Source of the DNA: Welwitschia mirabilis
Lineage: Eukaryota > Gnetophyta > Gnetopsida > Welwitschiales
Direction of reading: 5' to 3'
Assembly (NCBI GenBank): GCA_051453625.1
Contig: JBOZIK010000001.1
Location: 243,422,009-243,486,008, forward strand
DNA length: 64,000 nucleotides
The translations under genes were made by a program, and so were the position numbers. Shown here piece after piece: positions 49,001-60,435 of this stretch; the first letter of the stretch is position 1, and every line of letters starts with the position of its first letter. The notes below the pieces were generated by a model. That model was given only the letters and a program-made list of their open reading frames with translations, searched no databases and was not told the origin of the DNA.

Positions 49001-50270
49001 TTTTGAGTATTTCTAGTGGAAAGCTTTACAAAGTGTTTTTCTAAGTGTTAAATTCTAATAGAGGCATCATTCCACTAGTTAATCCATCCATTACTATCAA
49101 GGATCCTTAAAGATAAATTCTAGGAAAAAAGAATAAGGTTGCTTAAAGAGGCACTATACAAAAAGGAGGTAAAAATAAAGAGATCGCAAGGACAAGCTAC
49201 ATTAATGTGACTTTGAAGACACTATGAGATTCGAAAGTAATTAGATAAAACCTAAGAATAATTTGCTTTGATTGGAAATCCTTTATTAAAATAAAAATGA
49301 ACTAAATTATTGTAAGAAAAATGAGCTCGATTAAGGCAGGAAGATATATAGTCGCTACCTGATTGAGCATTATTCCAAGTAAACCAACTAGAATTACTAT
49401 ATTTCTTATGGTTACCATTGTGGATATTGAACTTGTTTTTTTACTTCACTCCAAGCTGATAATTCTAAAAAATTTAATTCCTTAACTCTACCTCCTTTTT
49501 TATCATAAGAATTTTCAACCATATTAAAATCTTTGGCCATGATCCAAATAATCTATGATAAGGTTTGCACAAGCCAATTTAACAAAACAATTCATTCCTG
49601 ATTTGACAACAAGCATAAATGCAAATGAAACTAAAGATATAATTCAGATGATCGAAACGAACCCAAACACAATACCCATTGTGATCTTTATCAAAATATA
49701 TAATATGAATAGCCTAATTTTTATAGAGGATGAAAGATAATTCTCCTTTATGATTTTCATGATTGGTAGTAATGTATCATTCATTAGCAAAAAGATTACA
49801 ATAAAAGGTCTTAAGAAAAAATCTTGGATTTTAACTTTCTATAAAAAAATAATATTAACATTATTGGCCAGAATGTACTTATGAACTATTCTTTTTCTAA
49901 GGGGGTCCAAGAGGCCCCTCACATTCTAAGAGATGCAATTCATATTGAAATATTTAGTGGAGTATCTTTAACCTCCAACAATTTGAAAGAGTTAACTAAC
50001 TCAAAGCTATTTGTAGTACATCTACCTGTTCTTCTTTGTGAAATTCCTTTAGCATAGTTGATTCTTATCAAGCCCGATTTCCTCTAGTATCTAAAAATTA
50101 TGTTTTCTCTTTAGTCACAAAAGAATAAGTTTTTTAGCCCCTCTAAGGATTGGAATATGCTTGAGAAGAGGGAATTTTGTTTCATTTAAATTTTGGTTTA
50201 AGACTTTTGGCATAATATTCTATAATTCCTCAAGTTGCTAGGAACATTTTGAATTTTGTTGGGACACCTA
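46060..50270 (-). pseudogene. L1-type LINE, decayed, inserted in unit B
   Basis: ORF2 begins at 49943 with the endonuclease start MNCIS, stop, NVRGLLDPLRKR (family MNxISWNVRGLNDPLKRR, the Trp now a stop). The reverse transcriptase is clearest at 48438-48019: GIIKLIPK, NYRPVTLLNVLYKI, QTGFVKNRYILDNI and motif A LLKVDILKAYDRLDW. The catalytic FADD lies at 47847-47836, just after an in-frame stop at 47848-47850. Next come the WDFNSLSLLGRLMVIKH region (47590-47393) and a C-terminal CFWDCQVAKQVW zinc-finger-like segment (46541-46359). About 300 bases upstream of ORF2 may be the ORF1 tail. The equivalent place in unit A is uninterrupted, so the element inserted after duplication or was lost from A. 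Clear target-site duplications and a poly-A tail are not seen. Confidence 0.85.
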
Positions 50271-52637
50271 TGCACTGGGGTGCTACACTTGATCCACAAG
50301 GTACAATTTATATTTTTAAAAAAATTTGAAATTACTATGTTATAGCCTATTTTACAGGTTATACAACTTCTTTTAATAAAAAAAGTACCAAACTTCAAAA
50401 GTGGTTTACATTTTATTGTAAACCAAAACACATTTTTGTCCCTTTAATTTGTAAAATGAGGAAGAAACGACATTTATGATTTTCATTTTAAAAGTAGAGA
50501 ATATATGTAAAAAGTTGTTGATACTTACCTTTATCACTTAGTGCTACAATCTTTTTTTTTTTTTTAAGTTGTAAGAGTATAATGGAACAACATTATTTAT
50601 CTATATTGATTTTTCTAACTTTTTAATTTGGATGAACTACCTTATAGGTAGCATTATTGGAACCTTAAGTATATGTATATTGCATAAGATTAATGACCAA
50701 TGTTAAAATAGGTCTTAGTTTATCGAGAAATAAGCTTAGGGAAGACTTTGAATAAGGTCATAAAGTCAGTAACAATATTTTCAAAGTACTAGCCTCATAC
50801 TTAACCCTATTTAACTTATATTATTGCTATCATAAGATCACTNNNNNNNNNNNNNNNNNNNNNNNNNNNNNNNNNNNNNNNNNNNNNNNNNNNNNNNNNN
50901 NNNNNNNNNNNNNNNNNNNNNNNNNNNNNNNNNNNNNNNNNNNNNNNNNNNNNNNNNNNNNNNNNNNNNNNNNNNNNNNNNNNNNNNNNNNNNNNNNNNN
51001 NNNNNNNNNNNNNNNNNNNNNNNNNNNNNNNNNNNNNNNNNNNNNNNNNNNNNNNNNNNNNNNNNNNNNNNNNNNNNNNNNNNNNNNNNNNNNNNNNNNN
51101 NNNNNNNNNNNNNNNNNNNNNNNNNNNNNNNNNNNNNNNNNNNNNNNNNNNNNNNNNNNNNNNNNNNNNNNNNNNNNNNNNNNNNNNNNNNNNNNNNNNN
51201 NNNNNNNNNNNNNNNNNNNNNNNNNNNNNNNNNNNNNNNNNNNNNNNNNNNNNNNNNNNNNNNNNNNNNNNNNNNNNNNNNNNNNNNNNNNNNNNNNNNN
51301 NNNNNNNNNNNNNNNNNNNNNNNNNNNNNNNNNNNNNNNNNNNNNNNNNNNNNNNNNNNNNNNNNNNNNNNNNNNNNNNNNNNNNNNNNNNNNNNNCTAA
51401 TGTCCAAAGCCAATGCACCTAGGTGCTCATAATATGTAGGGCATTTCTAACGTCTTTTAAAATATGAGATAAAGTAGCATTCCTTACATGCTATTAAAGA
51501 TTTTGTTCTACTTTTGGAAATCAACTTTTTGGTCTTTTTATTTATATTATTGTAACATTATATATGTAAATCATTTTGTACTACATAAAAGTAAAAGGTA
51601 GATGTGTATTTTTCATGTGTTTTAAATGTTCTTTCTTATCTTTAGAAAGAATTTCTCCTATATAATTCTTTAATAATGAAGCTTCCCAAATTTCTTAGAT
51701 TATATTAAGATATTTTTATGGAAACTAATTTTTTTTTAAGAAAAAAGTATTAGATACATAGAGACATTAGCGATTTATTAGACAAGATAAACATACATGC
51801 ATTCCCTTGAAAAATTTTATGTATAAAGTTGAAACAAATCAACCAAATTATGAGATGATAATCCATTTTTTTCCCTATGTTATCTTTTGAATAACATTTA
51901 AGAAAGACATAGTATTCCTCTTCAACAACATTAGGATTACAAAGTTGATATGTTCACACTTATTAAAGGATTCAAAGACATCTACATATTTCAATTTTAA
52001 AATAATATAATCCCATTTTTATAAGAGATAATGATAATAACTAGGACATTGGTTCTCTAGTATGTCAAATAAGATTAACAAAAGTGCATTTAATTTTGTT
52101 TACTGACAAGCTTTAGAAGAAGAGGGATTCACAAATTCCCTTTATAGATAACATAATGTGCATAATTTCATCTTCTCTTAAATTATTATTAATATTTTTA
52201 ACTGCAATTGAATTACCAACATTTTGAGGATTTCTCCTCATCATTAGGATAATTTACATATCGAAAAGAATAGAAGAGTATATCTAATATATGATTGGAT
52301 AGTTATGTCTTTCTATGTCTATCCCTTTTGATTTTATAGATAAGGGAATTCCAAGAATCAAGCATTAAACCATTGTTCTTATTAATGTTGTTATGATTGA
52401 TCTTGATTTCTATCACTTCTTTAACTTTTCTATCATAGTTATTATCAACTAGGGATAAGATTTCTATTCTGCTATGACGTTAATATGGTTTTGATGGTAA
52501 AATGGCATAAAAAAGCCACTTAAGTTTGATCTCATTATCTCAATCTTAAGACTTACAATCATAGAAGTACTAATAGGAAGTAGTTGTTTGCAATCTCAAA
52601 TTCTAGGTATTTAAAAGGAAACAACCTAAAAAAAAAG

Positions 52638-52642
<5 letters not shown>
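50271..52642. other. AT-rich spacer of unit B
   Basis: Counterpart of 17.04-18.96 kb, no intact gene. It contains a 554-N gap (50843-51396) where unit A has about seven bases, interrupting the weak zinc-knuckle-like segment. Confidence 0.45.
50843..51396. other. Assembly gap (554 N)
   Basis: Flanked by AGATCACT and CTAATGTCC, which are about seven bases apart in unit A (near 17630). An insertion of about 0.55 kb or a mis-sized gap. Confidence 0.95.
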
Positions 52643-52684
<42 letters not shown>

Positions 52685-52784
52685 NNNNNNNNNNNNNNNN
52701 NNNNNNNNNNNNNNNNNNNNNNNNNNNNNNNNNNNNNNNNNNNNNNNNNNNNNNNNNNNNNNNNNNNNNNNNNNNNNNNNNNNN
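52643..52784. repeat. (AG)21 microsatellite running into a 100-N gap
   Basis: Forty-two bases of pure AG, then exactly 100 N (52685-52784), a placeholder of unknown size. The unit A equivalent is a mixed GAAA/GGAAA tract. Homology to unit A stops here and resumes only near 59.59 kb. Confidence 0.9.
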
Positions 52785-53849
52785 GAAAAAGAGGAAATAA
52801 TATCAAATAATAAGAGAATATCCTAGAACATAGTGTAGTCCGTTTTATTCATGTTTATAAGTTAGGGAATTAAACATGTTCATTTGAATCCTTTCATGTG
52901 CATGTTGTCTTATGACTATTATCAAATATTTTAAAGGTGCATTCATGCATACGCTTCAACATATTCAATAAAAATATTAGATAAATTTAGATATTCAAAG
53001 TCTATTTCCTTTATTAGTCAATCCTAGAGTTATCGTGTAAGAGAGTAAACTAAGAAAATATATAATTTTAGAAAATGTGATACCTATTTTTTTTTCTTTT
53101 CTTTCTTTTGAACTCACAAGCATGACTTCATTAGTGAAAATCCATTAGGAAAAACTCAAAGAATGATATTATTAATGTTTTTTTATATAATTTAATTGCC
53201 CTTCTTGGTTCTCATCTCTCTTTTATGGTAAAGGATTTATTCTATGAAAGAAATAAAATATGGTGAATAACTTGGTCCAGATGATCTTTTTAAGTTCTAC
53301 AAATATTTATAAGTCATAATTAGTACATTGTATTATTAAGTAAATAAAGGAACTATAACCTCTATCTCCCACAATAGATTTACTAGGCAACTCTAATAAA
53401 TCTTAGCCTAAAAACAAATGATGGGGATTAAGTTAATGATTGATGATCTATCACATTATTAAATACTTCATAAAAGATAAATCATTAGCAAATATGATAA
53501 AGAGTCATGTTCTCTCTAGAATCATTTATTTAGAATAAATTACCTTTGTTAAAGATTATTTATTTATTATTAGTCTTGTTAAATCATGGGAGTGGTGGTT
53601 CCATCTAGTCAATATTTGATTAATCTTGATAATCTAAAGCATATGATACAATTTCATGTATTTTTTTTTTTTGAAAATTCTTTAGAAACTTCTTTTTTGA
53701 GATGATTTAATACTACATGCTTAAATTTTTTTGTTTTAAATCTTATGCTAGATATAATGTTAATGGACATACCTTCTCTCTTTTTAAATTAAAGAGACTA
53801 GTACATTAAGGTTATCAATTTACTTCTTTTTTGTTTATCATTACTAAAG

Positions 53850-55993
53850 ATGATTTGGGTACCTCAATGAATCCCACATAAATTTAGATTCTCTTCATAA
53901 TGTTTTCCTTCATAATGGCTTTGGAATTTTCTACTAATTACTCTTTCTTACTATCATGTAATAACTCCTTAAATATTTCTTATTTACTTTAGTACCTCAA
54001 GATTTGTTAATTGCCTTGTAGTTTTAGTATCAATTAGGACAAATCTTCCTTTTTTTCCCTCTTTGTAAACTTTAATCAACCTAATGATTCTGATACTTAT
54101 TTGGGTCACAACGTCAAAGTAGTTAGGGATTTTATCTTCTTAATGTGTCTTTTGACTTTCATGTCTTATTTTCTTAGAATTTGATTAGAAGGTATTGTAA
54201 ATATTCAATAGAAGACCTAAAAAATGACTCTCTATAGATATTTATTTTCTTACAACTACTATTTTTTATAATAAAATTATTATGACCATTGATGTCATTT
54301 ATTTTGCATGTCTATATTACTCTAAATACTCTAATGATAATATTGTGGGAATTTTAAGGAATTTTCTTTTATACTCTAAAGATTCTAATTATAGAGGCAA
54401 TAATGAGAAGTAATGGAAATACTTGCTATTCTTGTATTACATGTGATGTTAACGTTATACATAAATATGAAGAAGTATAGAATGATTTTGTAGTCATGCA
54501 TGCTATTGGATTCTTTGTTTTACCTTCACTATATTTAAAATACGTTTTTATTATGGATTTGAAAGTTATTAGAGCAAAAAGGTTTTCATGCCTTTTTAGT
54601 TTTTAATATTTTCAATGGTTCCTTTTTTTCTTTTTTCCATTTCAAAATTGGAATGAATACTAGTAAAGTTATTAATGATGGCCTAGGTTTAATGGTGCAA
54701 CATTTTTATTTCATTGAAGATACATACATGAAGGTGATGATATGGGTTAAATCTAATAATCTAAAGACCTCAGTTTAAACATTTATACTAGAGTCATGTA
54801 AAAATCTAAAAATATTTATTACAATTAAGTAGAAATCTTTTGTTAGTATGAAACCTAGGAAACATGCTTTCATTCTTATCAGCTTAGCATTTCAAACTTC
54901 CTTTTCAAATGTTTTAATGATAAATTTTATTCATGTTATTATTCAATAACTAGTTATTTACATTCAATTTCTATGTATTTCAAACTAATATTATAGTTAG
55001 CATGTCTTATTTAAAAATGTTCAAAGTTAAAGTAGAAAGAAGAATTTATTCACTTATATCATAATGAAGACAAAACGTATAATCATTTTAAATCTACAAA
55101 ATATGATATTTTCAATTTTGCTTTAAGCATTAATAAAGGGAAGTCTCCAGAGGTACCTAAATGATAGCTTCCTAATGGCTTGTGCATCTTTAAGCTAAAA
55201 CACCACACTAAGAATGCCTATAAAAATATGCAAAATAGTAATTCTATTATTTTTGTTAAATTCTTAAAAGATTATCATTATTAACCCCCTTCCTCTGGGG
55301 AAGGTTTATCATGATAAAAAAGTCTAATTAGTAGATTCCCTCTTATGCTTCCTTCATATAATAGGTTCTCTTCTCTCTCATATTAACCTATGAGTATTAG
55401 TGGTACTAGCTTTGTGATTATTAATTTACATAATACTAATAGAGATGACTTAAAATTTCATGCAAGATATCCTTCTAATCTTTTCGTTTTTATCTAATGA
55501 ATATATCTCCTTGGAATTTTAGATGATTATTAGACATTGTATCCAAATATTATATTAAGAAACTTATTACTATCTCTTCATTTTATTTTAATATTATTTG
55601 TTTACAAGAATTAAACACTTGTAATAATGGACTTTATTTTTTCTATAACTATATTTATCTTATCTCTATGTTTTATCCACCTCTTATCCCCAAGGTTATG
55701 GTGGTTTTATAAGACTATTTAATCCTTTTTAGATTCCTTAAGCTTTATATTATGGTCTTATTAGTTGTAATGTAGTAGTATGTCTTTGACTTCAAGAAAA
55801 AAAATTGACTTTTTTCGACAACCTCTATTTATTCTTCTAATAATACAAGTGACAAATAGATTATTTGGAGAAGTTTACAAGGTTTACCAAATGCTCTTTA
55901 CTACTTCATATGTTACTTTAACATGGTCACCACCTCTAAATATAGGATGGAAAATTTCCCCTTTCACTTTAATGATTTAGAGTTAACAACTTA
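53850..55993 (+). pseudogene. L1-type LINE fragment (ORF1 tail and endonuclease)
   Basis: The endonuclease begins at 55497 with MNISPWNFR then a stop (family MNIxSWNCRGL), followed by an IICLQELN segment near 55600 (family IICLQETK). Near 55850-55960 a frame reads SDKQIIWRSLQGLPNALY, then ICYFNMV, then FPFHFNDLE; the family has ICGDFNMV, so the catalytic Gly-Asp pair is reduced to one residue. Upstream, at about 54410-54440, a Cys-Ile-Thr-Cys...His segment may be the ORF1 zinc knuckle. The reverse-transcriptase part is missing: a large palindrome follows directly. Frames are heavily broken. Confidence 0.55.
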
Positions 55994-57062
55994 GAAGGAT
56001 ATCTAAGATATCAATGATATAGGTAGTTAGACTCAAAGAAGAGTTTTCTTAAATCTTTTTCTTTTGGTGATAAACTCAATGGTGTAATAATTTAAGAAGA
56101 AAAGGGAGTATTGTAAACAATTAGACTATTATGATATCTTCCTAATAGCTTCCTGTGTTGTTTAAAAACCCATCATTAGTTTGCATCCTTACCAAAATCA
56201 TCACAAGAAAATTTATTTAGACAACAATAACAACTTATACTCCTAATCGTTTTCTAACATGAAAAGCATTGAAGTCAACAATGAGCATTTTAGTGTGGAA
56301 TTCTAAGACTTATTATTATAAAACACATATTAGTTGTTATTAGGGAAACTCACCTGCATAATAACATACAAAGAAGAGGAAAGAACCAAACCCTAGCTAG
56401 AAGTACATGTCATGTCCAAATTATAAAGTCCACTCATCAACCAACATGGTATTGGAAAATTACAATATGAAAGTTTGACTAACACAAGATAAGCATGCCA
56501 CCCATATCAAGTTTTGTCACATCAAAGTTCCACTCATGAAAACTTGATATGAGTAATGTGCTCAATTTTGTATTGATCAAACTTTCAAATTGTAATTTTC
56601 TAACACCATTTCGGTTGATAAGTGGGCTTTATAATTTGCATAAGACATGCATTTCTAGCTAGGGTTTGGTTGTTTCCTCTCTTTCATATGTAATTATGAA
56701 CATGGGATGCCACAATAGCAGTTAATATCTATTTTAGAATAATGAGTTTTAGAATGCCATACTTAAATGCTCTTTGTTGACTTTAATGCTTTTGATGTTA
56801 AAAAATAATTACCATTATAACTTGTTATTATGGTCTACATCAACTATCTTGTGCTGATTTCGGTGGTTATGAAAACTAATGGTGGGTTTTGAAACAAAAT
56901 AGATAGCTATTTGGAAGATAACATAGTTGTCTACTTGTTTAAAATACTCCATTTTTCCCATAAATTGTTACACTATGGAGTTTATCACCAAAAGAAAAAG
57001 AATTAAGCAATCTCTTCTTTGAATCTAACTATCTATATCATTGATTTCTTAAAGATCCTTTA
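55994..57062. repeat. 1.07-kb near-palindrome
   Basis: Two arms of about 530 bp, reverse complements of each other, meet near 56.53 kb. For example CCAAACCCTAGCTAGAA at 56390 pairs with TTCTAGCTAGGGTTTGG at 56652, and TTTTTCTTTTGGTGATAAACT at 56057 pairs with AGTTTATCACCAAAAGAAAAA near 56978. The arms look roughly 80-85 percent identical with few gaps. The left arm continues the reading of the LINE endonuclease to its left. The right arm abuts the GC-richer island. Confidence 0.85.
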
Positions 57063-58250
57063 AAATATTTTTTGTGACAATGCATGAATTCACGAGGAAA
57101 TATTTTCCCGTCTCTTCTGTCCACAACTCCTTTCCATCGTGTATCATTCTGCCTCTCAAATAGTAATGGAGTTTTTCCTGTATGTACATGAAAAATTCCA
57201 CAATATTTTAGGAAAGGCATAAAACTTCTATGAAGCAGAGAGTGGAAAGCGCGAAAGATAGTCATCTACAATAGTTTACATGTTAATTTCATTCAATCTC
57301 CGAACTTCGTCACTTGAATCCCTTTTGGCGACTTGTCTCCTTGGTTTCATGCAGCCAGAGTTTGGGCATCAGAGGCCGTGGAATTAAGAAAGAACATCTT
57401 CATTTCTCGTTTCAGCTGCCGTTGGCCAAGGCGCCACCAAGAAGATGAAAAAACATTAAGGGAAATAGCGTAAAACTGATAAAGCAGAAATAGCGACGAA
57501 CTCTCACAGACCATTTTCGGAAGCCTAGATAATGCAAATTATTGCAGGAGACGTAAAATATCAGATGCAGATAGTTTCGTGTTAGTTTTTTAAAATACAA
57601 TTTTGTGTATATTGCGTTGGTTGATGATCGATATATAAGAACGAAGATTTCCTTTTAAAATTTTGAGCCGAACAATATTGAAAGGACGTTTTACTGACTT
57701 GGCTTAAGGTACAACAGACACGGATACCCTCGGAACTAACTACACGACATATGCTGCACAAGAGTGGTCCTTGATTACCTCAGGAAAGAAAAACATCAGA
57801 AAGGGAAAGAAAGCAAGCACGCACCTCTCTGTCCATAGGTCCATACCTTTCATGCAACGACGCTATGTGCCCTCACCCTCTTCTGTCAACTTGGAGATGG
57901 GGCGCCGGGGAAGGAAATCTTTTCAATGAAAGACAGAAGTAACACAGGAGAAAATTGTGTTGCATGAAGCGAAACAAGTAGCAATAAATAGGCAACTGAA
58001 GCATCAGAAGAGCCAAGAAAAATACCAGAGCAAAAGGAGAATAGGATCTCCTTTCACTTTCCAAGAAACGCCATTTCAATTTTTTCATGCGATTTCCGTC
58101 TGGGAATCCCATATTTACAATCTTTGTTGCATTTGCAGTTGCAGACCGTGCGCTTCGAACGGAATCGTGAACAGTTCCAAGGGTTTATTAAGATAGCAAA
58201 AGGTAGGGTAGGAGTTTTTGGAAGTGCATGGGACATCGCTCATGATTGGA
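57063..58250. other. GC-richer island, possible gene fragment
   Basis: Base composition here resembles the chitinase and GNAT islands more than the surroundings, and CpG is frequent. On the minus strand there are several short frames. One at 58088 starts MKKLKWRFLESERR and is followed by a hydrophobic run (FALVFFLALLMLQLPIYCYL), like a type II membrane anchor. Another at 57512 starts MVCESSSLFLLYQF. A possible exon lies at about 57211-57063 after an ATACAG acceptor-like site. None joins into a recognisable protein. It may be the first exons or promoter of a gene cut by the palindrome, but that is inference. Confidence 0.35.
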
Positions 58251-58580
58251 ATACCACTTGCAACATGTGTAAAAACCTTTGAGGGTCCACTATTTGTTAA
58301 TTGGGAATATCAATATTGTAATTTCATACTTAAAAGATTATTCTTTAGTGGGTCTCTCTAATATTGTTTATTCAATAATTGAAAAGGGAATTAATCTTTC
58401 TAAACAAAGATGCATGAACATCATCCTTTCTAGCTATTTTTGGTGTGTTATGTCTTATTGCCATTATGTCCTTTGAAAGTAGTCAAAAGTATGTGTAATG
58501 TTAGTGCTTTAGCTCATTGAATCTACATCAATTCTAAACAACCTATCATATCAAGTGAATTTTGAAATGACACCTTTAAA

Positions 58581-59100
58581 TAGATTTTATTATGTAGTAG
58601 AAAAGTGTCTAGCATAAGTTATCAAGTGATGCCTCTACATATATTTCATTATGTAATATAGAGAGGCCTAGCATCACTTATGAAATGATTCCTTCAAGTA
58701 GATTTTGTTATGTAGTGAAAAGAGGCTTGGCATCACTTATGAAATCATGTATTTAAATGGATTTCATTATGTAGTACAAAGAGGTTGGGCATCACTCATG
58801 GAATGATGTTTTAAAGTGGTTTTCATTATATGGAATTAAGAGGTTTGAAATCACTTATGGAACTATGTGTGTAAGGAGATTTGATTACATAGTACAAAGA
58901 GGACTAGCATCAGTTAAGGAACCATGCCTTTAAGTAGATAGAATTATGTAGTGCAAATACATTTGTTGTCACTTATGGAATGTTGTCTACAAGTAGATCT
59001 TATGATATACTATAAAGAAGTCTCTTATCACTGATGGAGGGATGCCTTTAAGTTGATATTATCATGTTATGCAAAGATGTCTTCCATGACTTCAACTAGG
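58581..59100. repeat. 59-bp minisatellite, eight to nine units
   Basis: Unit starts fall at 58581, 58640, 58699, 58758, 58817, 58876, 58935, 58994 and 59053, every 59 bases exactly. The unit reads roughly TAGATTTCATTATGTAGTAC, AAAGAGGCCTAGCATCACTT, ATGGAATGATGCCTTTAAG. Units differ by many substitutions but no indels across the first eight. A partial unit precedes the array. It does not occur in unit A. Confidence 0.9.
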
Positions 59101-59999
59101 TTTCTTATGTAGTAGAAAGAAGCTTAACGTTACCTTCTAAGGTGTCTTTGGTACTAATCATTTGTATTATAACATACCCTTCATCATATAACAACCATAT
59201 CGATGAACATTATGTGTTTTTAACATTGTATGTTTCTCAATGAAGAGAATATCAAATGTCTTATATTATGTTAATCTATTGATATTATTGCATGACATGT
59301 ATTCTTCTTAAATATAAGAAATAGCCTGGTGTCATTCATCTCTTAGGTATCTTATTAATGTCTAAATATAATAAGGTTTTTTAATTTTAATAGATGTGTT
59401 AAATAGCATGAGATTTAGTAATATTAGAGTGCATTTTGGAAGACAATTATAGGATGTAATATGGATGATAATTATAGGATATAATATGGATGAAACTTGT
59501 GCGCCATTTACAAGATGATTAATGTGAACCTTTAAATGCGTTAATGGCATACCATAAAGCCCTTAGCATAATTAAATCCTTCATTTGAATGATCATGGTG
59601 GTTGTACTCTTAGGTGGAATGCATAGTTGCTAAACATTTTTAGTTTGACATTTCCTCAAAATTGAATAATCATATGAGCTTATCACCTAATTATATAAAA
59701 AATTAGTGTAACAGACTAGTGACTTAAAATCATCAGAGTAGTTCTTGAGCCATCCAAGATTATCTTATTCTTCTATATCTTAGGCTTAAAATGACCTTTG
59801 TCCATATCCTGCATTAGTTTCCAGTAATTTATTTAGAACCCAAATCAATCATATTTTATCATGTTAATACATGATATCGTTCTCTTTTCATTATCATTTT
59901 ATAGCCATTACAAAGAAGGAAGCTTGAGGAGTTGCACAACATATGAAGTACCCATCATTTTAAGGAAGATATGAGAGGATCATTAATGTTAAGGAGTCA

Positions 60000-60075
60000 A
60001 GTGGGGTGACAGTTGGGACATTGTTAGTCTATTAACAATGTCATGGTTTCAAACCTTTGGTTGACCTAGTGTAAG
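60000..60075 (+). repeat. tRNA-derived SINE-like segment, unit B
   Basis: Counterpart of 19735-19805. GGTTTCAAACC (around 60050) is close to the polymerase III B box, while the A box region is altered to TGGGGTGACAGTTGG. Confidence 0.5.
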
Positions 60076-60143
60076 GCCTTAGACATAATTAAATCTTTTA
60101 CTTATGATAAGATTAGTAAAAATTTTAAAATTAGAGACATATT

Positions 60144-60212
60144 AATAGTAGAGCAGTGCTCCTGTAACTTTATAGATATAAATTGTATTCTTAAAAAAGT
60201 CTTTCAATAAAA
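60144..60212 (+). repeat. SINE relic, family with a copy at 28.42 kb
   Basis: Begins near TAGTAGAGCAGTGCTCC and ends AAGTCTTTCAATAAAAAAAA. Unit A (about 19895-19950) lacks roughly this segment between otherwise matching flanks, so it inserted into B or was deleted from A. Confidence 0.5.
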
Positions 60213-60435
60213 AAAATATATAAAAAAATATTAAATTTTGAGTATAACTTGTCAACTTTCTTGTATTTAGGAAATAGAAGTAACTTTGATTATTTTATTC
60301 ATACAACTTGATTATTCTATTAATACAATTCTCTTGTGGGATTATTCCATCCATACAACTTTGCAGGGAAACCACATCTGTATTTTCATTCATAGCCACA
60401 TCCCAAACGCAATTTCAAACTCCGCTTTCTCAATT

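Noticed and set aside
52584-52826. Arg-Glu repeat frame
   Set aside because: It is the translation of the (AG)n microsatellite plus a gap.
58581-59100. CRISPR-like array
   Set aside because: The repeats are contiguous without distinct spacers, strongly diverged, and the window is from a plant; it is a minisatellite.
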